From contig NZ_JANQBD010000022.1 in the NCBI RefSeq assembly GCF_024722015.1, forward strand, positions 1 to 64,000: a stretch of 64,000 nt of DNA. The letters are read 5' to 3'. Shown here piece by piece: positions 16,573 through 25,442 of this stretch (positions are counted from its first letter, which is position 1; each line of letters opens with the position of its first letter). Source of the DNA: Paenibacillus radicis (ex Xue et al. 2023). GTDB lineage: Bacteria; Bacillota; Bacilli; Paenibacillales; NBRC-103111. The notes beneath the pieces were generated by a model, which saw nothing but the letters and a program-made list of their open reading frames with translations, had not been told where the DNA came from and ran no database searches. The position numbers and the translations under genes were made by a program.

Positions 16573-17133
16573 CTACTCAATAATAGTCAGCAGCCGTTCG
16601 GCAGGGGTTCTCTCCTGCGCTGAGGGAATGCTCGCCGGGTAGCCAATATGCAGACTGCCTACTACCTTCTCACCCGGTCCGATGCCCAGAGCTTCACGGA
16701 AGGCGGGATCGTGCATAAGCGGATAGCTCTCCCACACCATACCTACTCCGCGTTCCCAAGCAAGCAGGCTGAAGTTGTGGATCAAGCAGCTCGTTGAAGC
16801 ATAATCCTCCTCGCGCACCACGACATGAGGGTTTTCCTTCATTACCACAACCAGGAACATTGGCACGGACATCAGCTTGTCGTAAAACTTCTGCCCTGCC
16901 GCCTGACGTTTCTCCGGATCGCGCTCGCGCTTCTCGTTCAGAGAACGGCTCACCTCAGCAATCTTCTTGCGCCCGTCCCCATGTAACAGAATAAATCGCC
17001 AAGGCTCGGTCATTTTGTGATTAGGCACCCAAACAGCTGTATCCAATAGCTCCATAACCAATTCAACAGGTACTGGGCGCTGCTCGAAACGATGCACGGA
17101 CCGTCTTTCCTTAATCAATTGGGCTAATTCCAT
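16573..17133 (-). CDS. nitroreductase family FMN-dependent oxidoreductase
   Basis: A 186-residue flavoprotein of the nitroreductase superfamily, YdjA-like in size. The FMN-phosphate-binding opening is IKERRSVHRF near residue 8, followed by AVWVPNHKMTEPWRF and, later, GVGMVWESY. These enzymes use NAD(P)H to reduce nitro compounds, quinones or flavin. A Fur-box match lies directly upstream, so a role in ferric or siderophore reduction is a reasonable inference. The start is supported by GAGGAG seven bases upstream. It is monocistronic. Confidence 0.9.
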   Translation of the reverse strand: MELAQLIKERRSVHRFEQRPVPVELVMELLDTAVWVPNHKMTEPWRFILLHGDGRKKIAEVSRSLNEKRERDPEKRQAAGQKFYDKLMSVPMFLVVVMKENPHVVVREEDYASTSCLIHNFSLLAWERGVGMVWESYPLMHDPAFREALGIGPGEKVVGSLHIGYPASIPSAQERTPAERLLTIIE

Positions 17134-17156
17134 ATGAATCTCCTCATTTGCTGAAT

Positions 17157-17175
17157 TAATATGATAATCATTCTC
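17157..17175 (-). promoter_or_regulatory. Fur box upstream of the nitroreductase gene
   Basis: The minus strand reads GAGAATGATTATCATATTA, which matches the 19-base Fur consensus GATAATGATAATCATTATC mainly in the central ATGAT..ATCAT. It lies 24-42 bases before the start codon, in the promoter region. Iron repression is inferred. Confidence 0.65.
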
Positions 17176-17291
17176 ATCAATATTAATCGTACATCAATTC
17201 AACAACGGGTGAATAGATATTCCTGTTTATAGCTTGGATTTTTCCACAGCCTTGCTCTCTTAACTCCATCGAGCCTTTGTAAGGCCATTGT

Positions 17292-18869
17292 CTAGTTTTT
17301 GTATTGCATGAAATGCTGCACAGTTTGATCAACAAGACTCTCATGAACCGCCGCATTATACAATAACGGGTCGACATGCCGGATAAACAGGCAGTGCTTC
17401 TTCCCCCGCCCTTTTCTTAGCTGATCCCAACGGTCTTCCAGCTGTGCGCAATACGCCTCCGTCTCCAGCTTGTCCACCAGGAACAAGACATTGTCGCAAT
17501 CCAAAGCAGCTACTTCAGTCAAAGAGGTGGCATCCATCGTAGCAATATGCCTCGTAAGATCAGGCGGAGTTACCTGCAGATCGTCATAAAACAGGTCTTT
17601 CATCTTACGCCTCTGCATACCAAACACCCGAAACCGCTCCTCACTGGCGCGAACCAACAACACCGGCTCATCCCCCAAATGATTGCGTATATGAAAACGT
17701 GCATTCTCCACCTTCATGTCAAAATAAGATAGCCACCGCTCAGCGACACTGGTCACACCGAGATGCTTGCTGATTTCAAGCAGCCTCTCTTTCCAAGACA
17801 TCCGTTTCCAATGAAGCATGACAACAGGTGCGATTTCTGATAACGACCGGTACACCTCATCAGATATAGGGGAGGTCAGAATCAGCTCCGGTTGACATCT
17901 TTTAAGCTGCATAAGTGCTTTATCGGGTGATTCCGACCAGCCTCTCTTTAAAGCGACCTGCGAGGTAATTCCAAGTACGGACAAATCGCCATGAAATACA
18001 GGGGACAGACTGGCAACTGTCTTCTGAGCACAAGCTGCGAACTCGGTCGGGGCCATGCCCATATGCTTTTTAAACAAACGGCTAAAGTAATATTCATCTG
18101 CATACCCTATGGAATGAGCTACGTCTATAATAGGCTCCCGTGTATTTGCCAGTAAGCTTAAAGATGCATCCAGCCTGATTTTGGTAATAAATTTATTGGG
18201 ACTAAGCCCTGTATGTCTGCGGAATGCCTGATAAAAACGGCTGGAGCTGGATCCCGACAGACGGGCAAGCTCTTCAATGTCCATATCGCGGTGATATTGC
18301 TCAAGCATGTACTGCCGGGTCTGCTCGACGTAACCCTTTAGCCCTTCCTCCAGCTCCTTCGGCTTTTGTACCAAAGTCATGAAGGCGGCGGCCATTGCAT
18401 AAAGATGCGATTGAAGTTGATATAAAAGCGCAGGTTCTCCCTTTTTACAATCACTCATAAAATCTTGAATCCAGCTGCGAACCTGCGGCATTCGGAAGCT
18501 ATACAGCTGGAATTCCTCTATCAGCAGCAGCGGCTGAGTACGAACATGAGGCTTATGCTGGGTAACGGAATGCTGGAATGGCAAACAATGAAACCCTATA
18601 ATTAGTAGTGAAGCCGTACGTTCAGCTTCATTATGCAGGGTAAAATCACAATCAGGCGGAATGAGGAAGAACTCACCGCTAAGAACCTTGCCTGTCTTGC
18701 TTTTATCTTTATTGTATAAAGTCACCGTTACGTTTTCCTGAAGCGCAAAACCAAAGCAGTGTTCATTCCTTCTATTGACGCGCAAGTCGCTTCTCTCCAT
18801 TACATGGAGCTCTTCAGTCCCTATGTATTCCAATGAAAAGTAGCCCCTGCGATCTGGTTTAAAAGACAT
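17292..18869 (-). CDS. AraC family regulator fused to a siderophore-binding-like domain (Btr-like)
   Basis: About 525 residues in three parts: an N-terminal cupin-like sensor region (about 1-150), an AraC DNA-binding domain with two helix-turn-helix units (about 170-275; MDIEELARLSGSSSSRFYQAFRRHTG and the second at IIDVAHSIGYADEYYFSRLFKKHMG), and a C-terminal periplasmic-binding-protein-like domain (about 285-520; LSVLGITSQVAL, ELILTSPISD) of the ferric-siderophore type. B. subtilis Btr has this layout and activates siderophore uptake when it binds bacillibactin in the cytosol. ATG 18869 with AAGGA upstream is preferred. It is divergent from the MFS gene, with a Fur box in its promoter. Confidence 0.88.
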   Translation of the reverse strand: MSFKPDRRGYFSLEYIGTEELHVMERSDLRVNRRNEHCFGFALQENVTVTLYNKDKSKTGKVLSGEFFLIPPDCDFTLHNEAERTASLLIIGFHCLPFQHSVTQHKPHVRTQPLLLIEEFQLYSFRMPQVRSWIQDFMSDCKKGEPALLYQLQSHLYAMAAAFMTLVQKPKELEEGLKGYVEQTRQYMLEQYHRDMDIEELARLSGSSSSRFYQAFRRHTGLSPNKFITKIRLDASLSLLANTREPIIDVAHSIGYADEYYFSRLFKKHMGMAPTEFAACAQKTVASLSPVFHGDLSVLGITSQVALKRGWSESPDKALMQLKRCQPELILTSPISDEVYRSLSEIAPVVMLHWKRMSWKERLLEISKHLGVTSVAERWLSYFDMKVENARFHIRNHLGDEPVLLVRASEERFRVFGMQRRKMKDLFYDDLQVTPPDLTRHIATMDATSLTEVAALDCDNVLFLVDKLETEAYCAQLEDRWDQLRKGRGKKHCLFIRHVDPLLYNAAVHESLVDQTVQHFMQYKN

Positions 18870-18924
18870 AAACACACATCCTTAGTAATAGAAGTAGTTT
18901 AAAATTTCATGTATCCTTAAACTC

Positions 18925-18954
18925 ATACTATTTGAAAATGATTCTCATAGTCAA
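18925..18954 (-). promoter_or_regulatory. promoter of the AraC gene with Fur box in the spacer
   Basis: The minus strand has TTGACT (18954-18949), an 18-base spacer and TAGTAT (18930-18925). The spacer overlaps the Fur-box match GAAAATGATTCTCATAGTC at 18934-18952 (14 of 19 consensus bases). Fur bound here would block the regulator promoter and perhaps the divergent MFS promoter. Confidence 0.65.
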
Positions 18955-18973
18955 TGTAAGTTTTTACAAGCTT

Positions 18974-19002
18974 TTCCCATAGCCTGTTAAATGCGTTATA
19001 CT
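18974..19002 (+). promoter_or_regulatory. putative promoter of the MFS gene
   Basis: TTCCCA and TATACT are 17 bases apart, and the -10 element is good. It lies about 40 bases before the start codon and about 20 bases downstream of the Fur box. Confidence 0.35.
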
Positions 19003-19042
19003 AAAGTATTGTTAGGTATTGATGATTCAAGAAGGAGGCTCT

Positions 19043-20440
19043 ATGACTACTACATCTCAATCGGGAGAGAAACTAATCCGGGTACTAGCTTTTACACTGA
19101 TTCTTTCTGTAATGAATGCGACTATGTTTAACGTCGCTTTACCTACAATCGGAAGGGAATTCCAACTCTCGGCATCGCAAGTAAGCTGGGTGGTCACGGC
19201 TTATATTATCGTGTATGCAATCGGCTCGGTAACCTATGGAAAATTGGCGGATAAGTACCGTCTCAAGGATTTATTAACCATAGGACTGACTTTTTTCGCA
19301 GTGGGTTCCTTGCTTGGCTTTGCCGCAACACATTACTGGATGATTATTGCAGGACGTATTCTTCAATCCATAGGCGCGTCCGTCATCCCGGCCACAGCAA
19401 TGATTATTCCGGTGCGCTACTTCCCGCCCGAAACCCGCGGCAGAGCACTCGGAATTACGTCCTCAGGCTTAGCACTGGGAACGGCTATCGGTCCCATTAT
19501 TGCAGGATTTGTGACAAGCCTCGCCAGCTGGCGCTATTTGTTCCTATTATCCGTAATCGTTCTGCTCACATTGCCATCTTACCGTAAATACTTGGATGAC
19601 AATAAAGGAACGGAAGGCAAAACTGATTTGCTCGGCGGCTCCATACTAGCCATAACCATTACCGTGTTTTTGCTTGGCATCACCAATGGAGCCTGGACGC
19701 TGTTTCTCGTTGGGGCTGTGCTGCTTGTGCTCTTTATCCTGCACATCCGCCGTTCGGCACATCCGTTTATTCAGCCCTCTATCTTTAAGAACAAGAACTA
19801 TACCATCGCCATCCTGGTTTCATTCATCGGCAGCGGGCTGGGCTTTGGCATCCCTTTTATCATTCCGCAGATGTTAACTCAATTGAATCAGTTATCCCCT
19901 GCAGTTGTCGGCTTCGTCATGTTCCCTGGGGCTATTATAGCATCCTTCCTTGGGAGGAGCGGCGGAAAGCTGGCAGACCGAAAGGGTAATGTTATGCTTG
20001 TGCTTATAGCTGTTGCTCTGCAGTTTATTTCCTTTGTGCTGCTGTCCATTACCGCCGGGATCCAACCGACTATACTGTGGGTATTTCTGATCTTCGGCAA
20101 TATTGGAGCTACATTCTTGGGAATAGGATTGTCCAATACCGTATCGCGGACGCTGCCAAGAGAACAAACCGGGGTCGGCATGGGCCTCTTCATGATGGCC
20201 AACTTCATATCGGGGGCTATTGCAACCTCACTCATCGGCAGAATGCTCGATTCCGGGGAAACCGCTCCGGCGTACAATCCGCTGCTACTGATACCTTCGG
20301 CTGCCGTGTTCAGCAATATCTTTCTGGTACTAAGCTTGCTCATCATTGTAAACACGGTGCTGTTCTACTTCCAATTTGGTCGAAAGCAGACCGACACCAG
20401 CAGCACCAAACGCACCTCACCCGGTGAAAACCCCGCATAA
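19043..20440 (+). CDS. MFS transporter, DHA2-like drug or siderophore exporter
   Basis: A membrane transporter of about 465 residues with around 14 hydrophobic segments. The MFS motif A is GKLADKYRLKDLL near residue 70, the N-terminal exporter motif NVALPTIGREF is present near residue 30, and SGLALGTAIGPIIAGF near residue 145 is a drug:H+ antiporter motif C (GxxxGPxxGG type). ATG 19043 is chosen because AAGGAGG lies five bases upstream. It is divergent from a Btr-like regulator and shares its Fur-box region, so it is more likely to export a siderophore or handle an iron chelate than to be a plain drug pump. This is inferred from context only. Confidence 0.88.
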   Translation: MTTTSQSGEKLIRVLAFTLILSVMNATMFNVALPTIGREFQLSASQVSWVVTAYIIVYAIGSVTYGKLADKYRLKDLLTIGLTFFAVGSLLGFAATHYWMIIAGRILQSIGASVIPATAMIIPVRYFPPETRGRALGITSSGLALGTAIGPIIAGFVTSLASWRYLFLLSVIVLLTLPSYRKYLDDNKGTEGKTDLLGGSILAITITVFLLGITNGAWTLFLVGAVLLVLFILHIRRSAHPFIQPSIFKNKNYTIAILVSFIGSGLGFGIPFIIPQMLTQLNQLSPAVVGFVMFPGAIIASFLGRSGGKLADRKGNVMLVLIAVALQFISFVLLSITAGIQPTILWVFLIFGNIGATFLGIGLSNTVSRTLPREQTGVGMGLFMMANFISGAIATSLIGRMLDSGETAPAYNPLLLIPSAAVFSNIFLVLSLLIIVNTVLFYFQFGRKQTDTSSTKRTSPGENPA

Positions 20441-20443
20441 CCA

Positions 20444-20487
20444 AACAGTCCAGCAGAGCCGTTAAGGCCAATGCTGGACTGTTTTTG
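20444..20487 (+). terminator. intrinsic terminator of the MFS gene
   Basis: AACAGTCCAGCA pairs perfectly with TGCTGGACTGTT and is followed by T residues, directly after the stop codon. Confidence 0.9.
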
Positions 20488-20524
20488 TTATGCGCTGCTG
20501 GCACAAGCTCACACCGCATGCGAT

Positions 20525-20851
20525 TTACTTGCCAAATGTGCCTGGTTTTACCTTTTTCACTTCATACATATTAACATTCGAACTAATAACATATGCCGGC
20601 TTTTCTTGGCCTCTGCTGTTACGATGACCTTCAATATGAACAGGGTCCTTCTCCCAATTTTTCCAGGCCTCCTCAGATTCCCACCTGATCATAGCGATAA
20701 TTTCTTCGGTCTCTTTACTTTTTTTGTTAACCATGACATGCACATCGAGAAGTCCTTCCATTTCATCAATCCGCGTTGGCTGCCCGAACTTTTCCACAAC
20801 CTTGTCGGAATTTCCCTTCTCTACTACGATGGTTCTCATTTGAATAAACAT
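20525..20851 (-). CDS. IsdG/HmoA-like haem-degrading monooxygenase
   Basis: A 108-residue antibiotic-biosynthesis-monooxygenase fold protein. It carries the family stretch EGLLDVHVMVNKKSKETEEIIAMIRWESEEAWKNWEKDPVHIEGHR, which includes the conserved Trp and the candidate haem-ligand His region, as in IsdG and HmoB types. These enzymes open haem and release iron. The start at 20851 is preferred because GGAGGGG lies nine bases upstream; an ATG at 20869 lies within that site. Its promoter overlaps the best Fur-box match of the window, which supports an iron-acquisition role. Confidence 0.88.
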   Translation of the reverse strand: MFIQMRTIVVEKGNSDKVVEKFGQPTRIDEMEGLLDVHVMVNKKSKETEEIIAMIRWESEEAWKNWEKDPVHIEGHRNSRGQEKPAYVISSNVNMYEVKKVKPGTFGK

Positions 20852-20889
20852 AAGCAGACACCCCTCCATGTTGCAACTAGGATATCTTC

Positions 20890-20918
20890 ACTATAATGAT
20901 AATGGTTATCATCGTCAA
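20890..20918 (-). promoter_or_regulatory. Fur-controlled promoter of the haem monooxygenase gene
   Basis: The minus strand has TTGACG (20918-20913), a 17-base spacer and TATAGT (20895-20890). The Fur-box match TATAATGATAATGGTTATC at 20892-20910 fills the spacer and agrees with the 19-base consensus at 16 positions. Confidence 0.8.
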
Positions 20919-20949
20919 ATGTTGCTTATAAAAGGGTTGGATACCTCAT

Positions 20950-21162
20950 TCAAAGCTGCATGCTTTGATAAAACAAATTGACTATGAACGTACCCAAGCC
21001 TGCTATGATATTAAACCATCCCAAGAAACGAGCCGTACGTTGTTCCCTCTTCATGCCTGTACGGTTATAGCCCTTTACGTCAATCCACAGAATAAAGACC
21101 CCTGTAAGCAGCATTAATAATACGGTGAAGTTCGCATACCCTATTGAAAAGGTTAGATTCAA
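20950..21162 (-). CDS. CLC_0170-like small membrane protein of the germination operon
   Basis: A 70-residue protein with two transmembrane helices (about 7-27 and 45-65) and a basic loop between (KREQRTARFLG). Its size, topology and position after gerAC fit the small CLC_0170-type proteins found behind germinant receptor genes. It lies 52 bases after gerAC in the same direction. Small two-helix D-type subunits modulate receptor activity in some Bacillus species, so a similar role is possible but unproven. Confidence 0.75.
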   Translation of the reverse strand: MNLTFSIGYANFTVLLMLLTGVFILWIDVKGYNRTGMKREQRTARFLGWFNIIAGLGTFIVNLFYQSMQL

Positions 21163-21214
21163 ACGTTATAAACCCTCCATTCCGGCTTCGTTCAACACGG
21201 GATTTCCTTGTAAA

Positions 21215-22459
21215 TTAAGTCGCTTTCATCCCGATACGTCTTATATTAATATCCGCTTTAATCTCAACGGAAAGCTCCGCATACGTTTCCTGCCACTTGG
21301 CCTTGGTTTTAATTTCGCGGTTCCAATATTGCGGATGCTTCGCTCTGAATTGCTCCCCGTAGCCGAATATATCCGCACCCTTGTCCTGTGTCTTTTTAAC
21401 TAACGCTTGATAAGATTTAACAATATCCTTTTGCAACTGGCTCTCAATCTGCTTAATAACCTCATGTTTTAGGGTGACCGACTCGTTGGACTTCTCCAAT
21501 ATATTTCCCTCTATATGAACATACACTGTGATGTGCGGTTTTCCGTTTCTAATTTCGGTTTTGAATGAGGTTTTGCGGTTTCGCCCCCCGAACAAGACAT
21601 ACTCCGATGTCCCCGGCACATTGACAAAACCTTGCCCTCCCGCGACATTAACCCCGGTAAGCCCCATAAACAAGGTGATTTCCAGCGTGTTAGTCAAACC
21701 GACCATTTTATCATTTTTGAAATAGGCTATGCCGCCGAGTTCTACAGTCTCTTGACCTTTCAACACCAAATAGGGAAGATAACCCTCCCTTCCTTTAGCA
21801 GAAGTAGCGCTCCAGAACACACCCAGAAAGTCGTTTGGAAACCTGCCCATTTTGACCGACTGCTCCATCGTATTCATTAGATATAATGTCGGCACCCGTT
21901 CGAGCTGCGGCGATGCCTTCATCACATCAAATGCTTTTCCTTGGCATATAAACATCCAGTTCGCTCTGCGAACTTCCGCGTTGCGTCGAAAGAAATCATT
22001 CAGATTTTCTATCCCTTTTTGTGCGAATACTTCGGAAACTACTATAACCCGCAAATGACCGAAAAATAGCGGAGCTGAGACCCTTTGCTGCAGGTTGTTA
22101 ACAGCATCGTCAAGCGTATGTCCCTCACTGTCCACGACCCATACTGTACTCTGGCCCCCACCGCCACCTCCTCCCGCACCTCCACCCCCACCTCCGGGCC
22201 CTAATGGAATCCGTCCGGGGACAGCAATTTGTACGGTGATGCGAAGCAGCCCTGTCTTCGGCGGCGGAAGCGTCCCGTGCATGCGGAAGAATTCTTTCTC
22301 CTCAACCTCTGCTCCCCGATCCGACACATCAACACCGATTCCTAATATGACGGCACGATCCTCGATTTCCAGACGGTCCCAGCAGCCGGAGAGCAGCGGA
22401 AAAGTAAGACAAAGAAGAAGTAACAGTTTAACTCGTCTGCTCCAATCCTTGTCCCCCAC
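21215..22459 (-). CDS. Ger(x)C family spore germination lipoprotein (GerAC type)
   Basis: A 414-residue C subunit of a germinant receptor. The signal peptide ends in a lipobox (LLSGC), then the family start WDRLEIEDRAVILGIGVD follows. The rest shows the GerC domains (for example LFFGHLRVIVVSEVFAQKGI; VGLTNTLEITLFMGLTGV; FRAKHPQYW). Unusual is an inserted poly-glycine run (about 80-103, near 22153-22200) in the first domain. The start is GTG with GGGGGG upstream and overlaps gerAB by 32 bases. The protein is lipid-anchored to the outer face of the spore inner membrane. Confidence 0.93.
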   Translation of the reverse strand: MGDKDWSRRVKLLLLLCLTFPLLSGCWDRLEIEDRAVILGIGVDVSDRGAEVEEKEFFRMHGTLPPPKTGLLRITVQIAVPGRIPLGPGGGGGGAGGGGGGGQSTVWVVDSEGHTLDDAVNNLQQRVSAPLFFGHLRVIVVSEVFAQKGIENLNDFFRRNAEVRRANWMFICQGKAFDVMKASPQLERVPTLYLMNTMEQSVKMGRFPNDFLGVFWSATSAKGREGYLPYLVLKGQETVELGGIAYFKNDKMVGLTNTLEITLFMGLTGVNVAGGQGFVNVPGTSEYVLFGGRNRKTSFKTEIRNGKPHITVYVHIEGNILEKSNESVTLKHEVIKQIESQLQKDIVKSYQALVKKTQDKGADIFGYGEQFRAKHPQYWNREIKTKAKWQETYAELSVEIKADINIRRIGMKAT

Positions 22460-23549
22460 CCGTATCCCCCCTTTTCTTACGAATCATAGCCAACAGCAGA
22501 AGCAACAACGGATAGCCGATCGTAAGCAATAAGCCCCAACGCCCTACAATGGCTATGATTTTATACATGTGCAAAACATTTTCCGGAAACATTGCGGCAG
22601 CAAACAGAACCGGTAAAATGAACATGGAAAACAGCTTATGATCCCGCAGCTTAAAAAGCTTGCTTAGCGCATGGATGGTAAAGTAATAGCTGGAGAATAA
22701 GGTGGTGAATACAGCTATTACCCACACAGCAAGAAAAGCTGCATCGAGTCTTTCCAGAACATTACCCGGCAGGCTTGTCGTCTTCGCGAGTTCCAATGTA
22801 GGCCACAGCAGCTTCTTGGTCTCTTCTGAACCAAACACACCAACTGCTCCGACAACGATAGAAAAATACAGCCCCCCTGCAATACCTATGCCCCAGCAGC
22901 TTGCCTTCATAGCTCTGTCCGGATTCCGCATAGCTGGAATTACCATTGTATAAACAAAGGAGCCTTGGAATAAGGCAGCTATAGTCAAGATCCCCTTCAG
23001 CATACCGGAGGGCTCATTCCCCCATACGGGCAGCAAATTGACGAGCTCCGAGTTTTTCAGAGACAGCGCTACTATTAATACCGCAGGAAAAACTATAACC
23101 GGTAAATAAAAATGATGGATATAAGCAAACGTAGTCACATCCGTACGAGACGAGAGTGTAGCTAATATGAGCATAACAATTACGGTTATTTCGAGTGGTG
23201 TTTTCTTTAGAACCGAAGTAATGACAACTTCGCCGAACTCCCTGGCTGCCAGCGAAGTCAGCAGGGCAAAAAAAGCAATGATCAGCAGGCTTCCTGCTCT
23301 GGCAGGCCATTTGCCCAGGATCGTTTGGCTGTACTCGATAATCGACTGATTCGGAAACCTCATACCAAGCTTCGTAAGAAGCCACAAGCCAATGAAGGCA
23401 ACGATAACGGACAGCAGCGTCACCAGAGGAGCGCCTGTATCGGCAGCACTAACTGCAAACAAGGGCAGGGGAAGCACACCTACTCCGATGATAGTGCTAA
23501 TGAGTACTCCCGTTGCTTGAATCGCCGTGATCTGACGGGGATGCTCCAT
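22428..23549 (-). CDS. GerAB/ArcD/ProY family germination permease-like subunit
   Basis: A 373-residue integral membrane protein with about ten helices, related to APC-superfamily amino-acid permeases. The opening ITAIQATGVLISTIIGVGVLPLP is the family's unwound first helix (G-V-G motif). This subunit forms the germinant-binding pocket in known receptors. The start has AAGGAGGAG upstream and lies inside the end of gerAA (53-base overlap), so the three genes are translationally coupled. The germinant is not predictable from the sequence. Confidence 0.93.
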   Translation of the reverse strand: MEHPRQITAIQATGVLISTIIGVGVLPLPLFAVSAADTGAPLVTLLSVIVAFIGLWLLTKLGMRFPNQSIIEYSQTILGKWPARAGSLLIIAFFALLTSLAAREFGEVVITSVLKKTPLEITVIVMLILATLSSRTDVTTFAYIHHFYLPVIVFPAVLIVALSLKNSELVNLLPVWGNEPSGMLKGILTIAALFQGSFVYTMVIPAMRNPDRAMKASCWGIGIAGGLYFSIVVGAVGVFGSEETKKLLWPTLELAKTTSLPGNVLERLDAAFLAVWVIAVFTTLFSSYYFTIHALSKLFKLRDHKLFSMFILPVLFAAAMFPENVLHMYKIIAIVGRWGLLLTIGYPLLLLLLAMIRKKRGDTGGGQGLEQTS

Positions 23550-25206
23550 TCGTACTCTCCTCCTTCTGATTTCCTACCTTCAGGGGATCCAATGTGTTGA
23601 TAGGCTGTTCTTTCAGCTTATCCTCCACATCACCACCAAGACGCTCATGATTGGGCGTATGCAGCATCGTCGGTCTTTTTCTCATAGTCCACAGGGGCAA
23701 TCGTGCAACCGTATCCTTCATTCCATCGAAATTCCCGGGAACCACGGGACTTAAATACGGGACGCCAAACGATTTTAAAGACAGTAGGTGATTGGCAATC
23801 AGGATGAGACCTACCATCACACCGTATAACCCGAACATCCCTGCAAAAAAAACAAGTGGGAATCGCAGCAGCCTCAAAGCTAAGGCCGCATTGTATGCCG
23901 GTGTGGCAAAGGAACCGATTGTAGTTAGAGCTATGACCACAACGGTAATTGGACTAACGAAACCTGCCGATACCGCTGCTTGTCCAATAACAAGAACGCC
24001 GACAATCGAGAGGGCTCCGCCAATTTGCTGCGGCAGACGTAAAGTAGCTTCCCTCAGCACCTCCATGGAAGCTTCCATAACGAGCACTTCAAGAATGGAA
24101 GGGAACGGCACTCCGGCACGCCCTCCTGAAACAGCGACCGCAAACTCCGTTGGTATAAGCTCCGGGTTGAATGAGATGATGGCCACATACAGAGAAGGTG
24201 TAACAAGTGAGAAGCACAATGCCAGCAACCGTGATAATCGGATAAAGCTTACCATTAGAAACCGTTCGGAATAATCCTCGGTCGTCTGATAAAATTGGTT
24301 GAATACCGTTGGCACAATCAGAGCAAAGGGCGAGCCGTCCACCAAAATAATGACTCTTCCTTCCAGCATGCTGGCTATCGCCTTGTCTGTACGTTCCGTG
24401 TTCTGAACTTGAGGGAATGGCGATAGATGGTTATCCTCTATAAATTGCTCCAAGTAACCGACATCAAGCACTCCATCAATGTCAATGATAGAAAGCCTTC
24501 TCTCCACTTCCTCCACCAACGCATCGTTGACAATTCCCTTCAAGTAACAAATCGCTGTTTTCGACTTCGTAACACGGCCGATTTTCATCATTTTCACTCG
24601 AAAATCGGTTGTCGGCAGCCTGTAGCGCAGCAAGGAAATATTCGTTCCCAATTGCTCGATAAAACCCTCACGTGGTCCACGAATAACCTGCTCGGTTTGG
24701 GGTTGATCGATCGACCGTTTGTCCACCTTTGTCGTCTCGACAATAATGGCTTCACCCAAACCATCTATTAAAACGACCGTACCGCCACGCAGCAGCGACT
24801 CCATAATCATGGACAGTCTGCATTCCGATGAGCCTTTGCTGTGATAGAGCGCGTCTTTCAACAGAACATCCATTAATTGCTGCTGGGGGATGATCGTGCC
24901 GGCTAACTGCTCAGGCTTATACATAAGCGGCCTTAATATATCCGTGTTCACAACATCGCTGTCCGTCATATTGGAAAAGTTAATCAATGCTGCATCGAAT
25001 TGTCCGAATATATGGAAATGGCGCAGCATAAAATCATCATTTTCGCCCAATAACCCGGAAATAATAGCAACCGCATCCTCCAGACTTTCTGGGAGGCGCT
25101 CATCTTCATGATTATTCAAATATTGATCCGGTACTTCCGCCGCTTGGGAACGCCGCTGCTGCTGCTTATTGTTCGAACGCCGTCGAAGCCACTCTAAGAT
25201 GGTCAT
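23497..25206 (-). CDS. GerAA family spore germination protein
   Basis: About 569 residues from ATG 25206 (GGGGTG upstream); an in-frame ATG at 25257 would add 17 residues. A hydrophilic N-terminal domain (to about residue 290) contains the GerA features SKTAICYLKGIVND and LVDGSPFALIVPTVF, followed by four to five transmembrane helices (about 300-490) with the conserved PFPSILEVLVMEASMEVLREA stretch, and a soluble Pro-rich tail. A-subunits assemble as ion channels that open on germinant binding. It is the first gene of the gerAA-gerAB-gerAC-CLC_0170 unit. The N-terminal Gln/Arg-rich stretch (NNKQQQRRSQ) is cytosolic. Confidence 0.93.
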   Translation of the reverse strand: MTILEWLRRRSNNKQQQRRSQAAEVPDQYLNNHEDERLPESLEDAVAIISGLLGENDDFMLRHFHIFGQFDAALINFSNMTDSDVVNTDILRPLMYKPEQLAGTIIPQQQLMDVLLKDALYHSKGSSECRLSMIMESLLRGGTVVLIDGLGEAIIVETTKVDKRSIDQPQTEQVIRGPREGFIEQLGTNISLLRYRLPTTDFRVKMMKIGRVTKSKTAICYLKGIVNDALVEEVERRLSIIDIDGVLDVGYLEQFIEDNHLSPFPQVQNTERTDKAIASMLEGRVIILVDGSPFALIVPTVFNQFYQTTEDYSERFLMVSFIRLSRLLALCFSLVTPSLYVAIISFNPELIPTEFAVAVSGGRAGVPFPSILEVLVMEASMEVLREATLRLPQQIGGALSIVGVLVIGQAAVSAGFVSPITVVVIALTTIGSFATPAYNAALALRLLRFPLVFFAGMFGLYGVMVGLILIANHLLSLKSFGVPYLSPVVPGNFDGMKDTVARLPLWTMRKRPTMLHTPNHERLGGDVEDKLKEQPINTLDPLKVGNQKEESTNGASPSDHGDSSNGSTH

Positions 25207-25352
25207 TAAAAGGCACCCCGCTGATAGGATTGCTTGTTCCTTTATCGTGTGTTTCATACTCTTTCCTATTCTGGGTTATTTTATGTACAGCTCGCTGCAA
25301 TGGAGGGAATTACCCCTTCCGCAATCTTCTATTCAACAAGACGGTGAACTTC

Positions 25353-25442
25353 CAATGCGCGGGAGCGTGGCTGGAAGGACGCGATAGGGTCGCTTGAGGT
25401 TTTTTCAACGCGCGCGAATCCCAGGCACGCTCCCGCGCATTG
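25353..25442. repeat. 22-base inverted repeat
   Basis: The arms at 25353-25374 and 25421-25442 are complementary except at one position. The core arm reads AATGCGCGGGAGCGTG and the loop is 46 bases. A third partial copy, TGCGGGAGCGTT, lies near 25487. No T run follows on either strand, so it is not an ordinary terminator. Confidence 0.85.
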
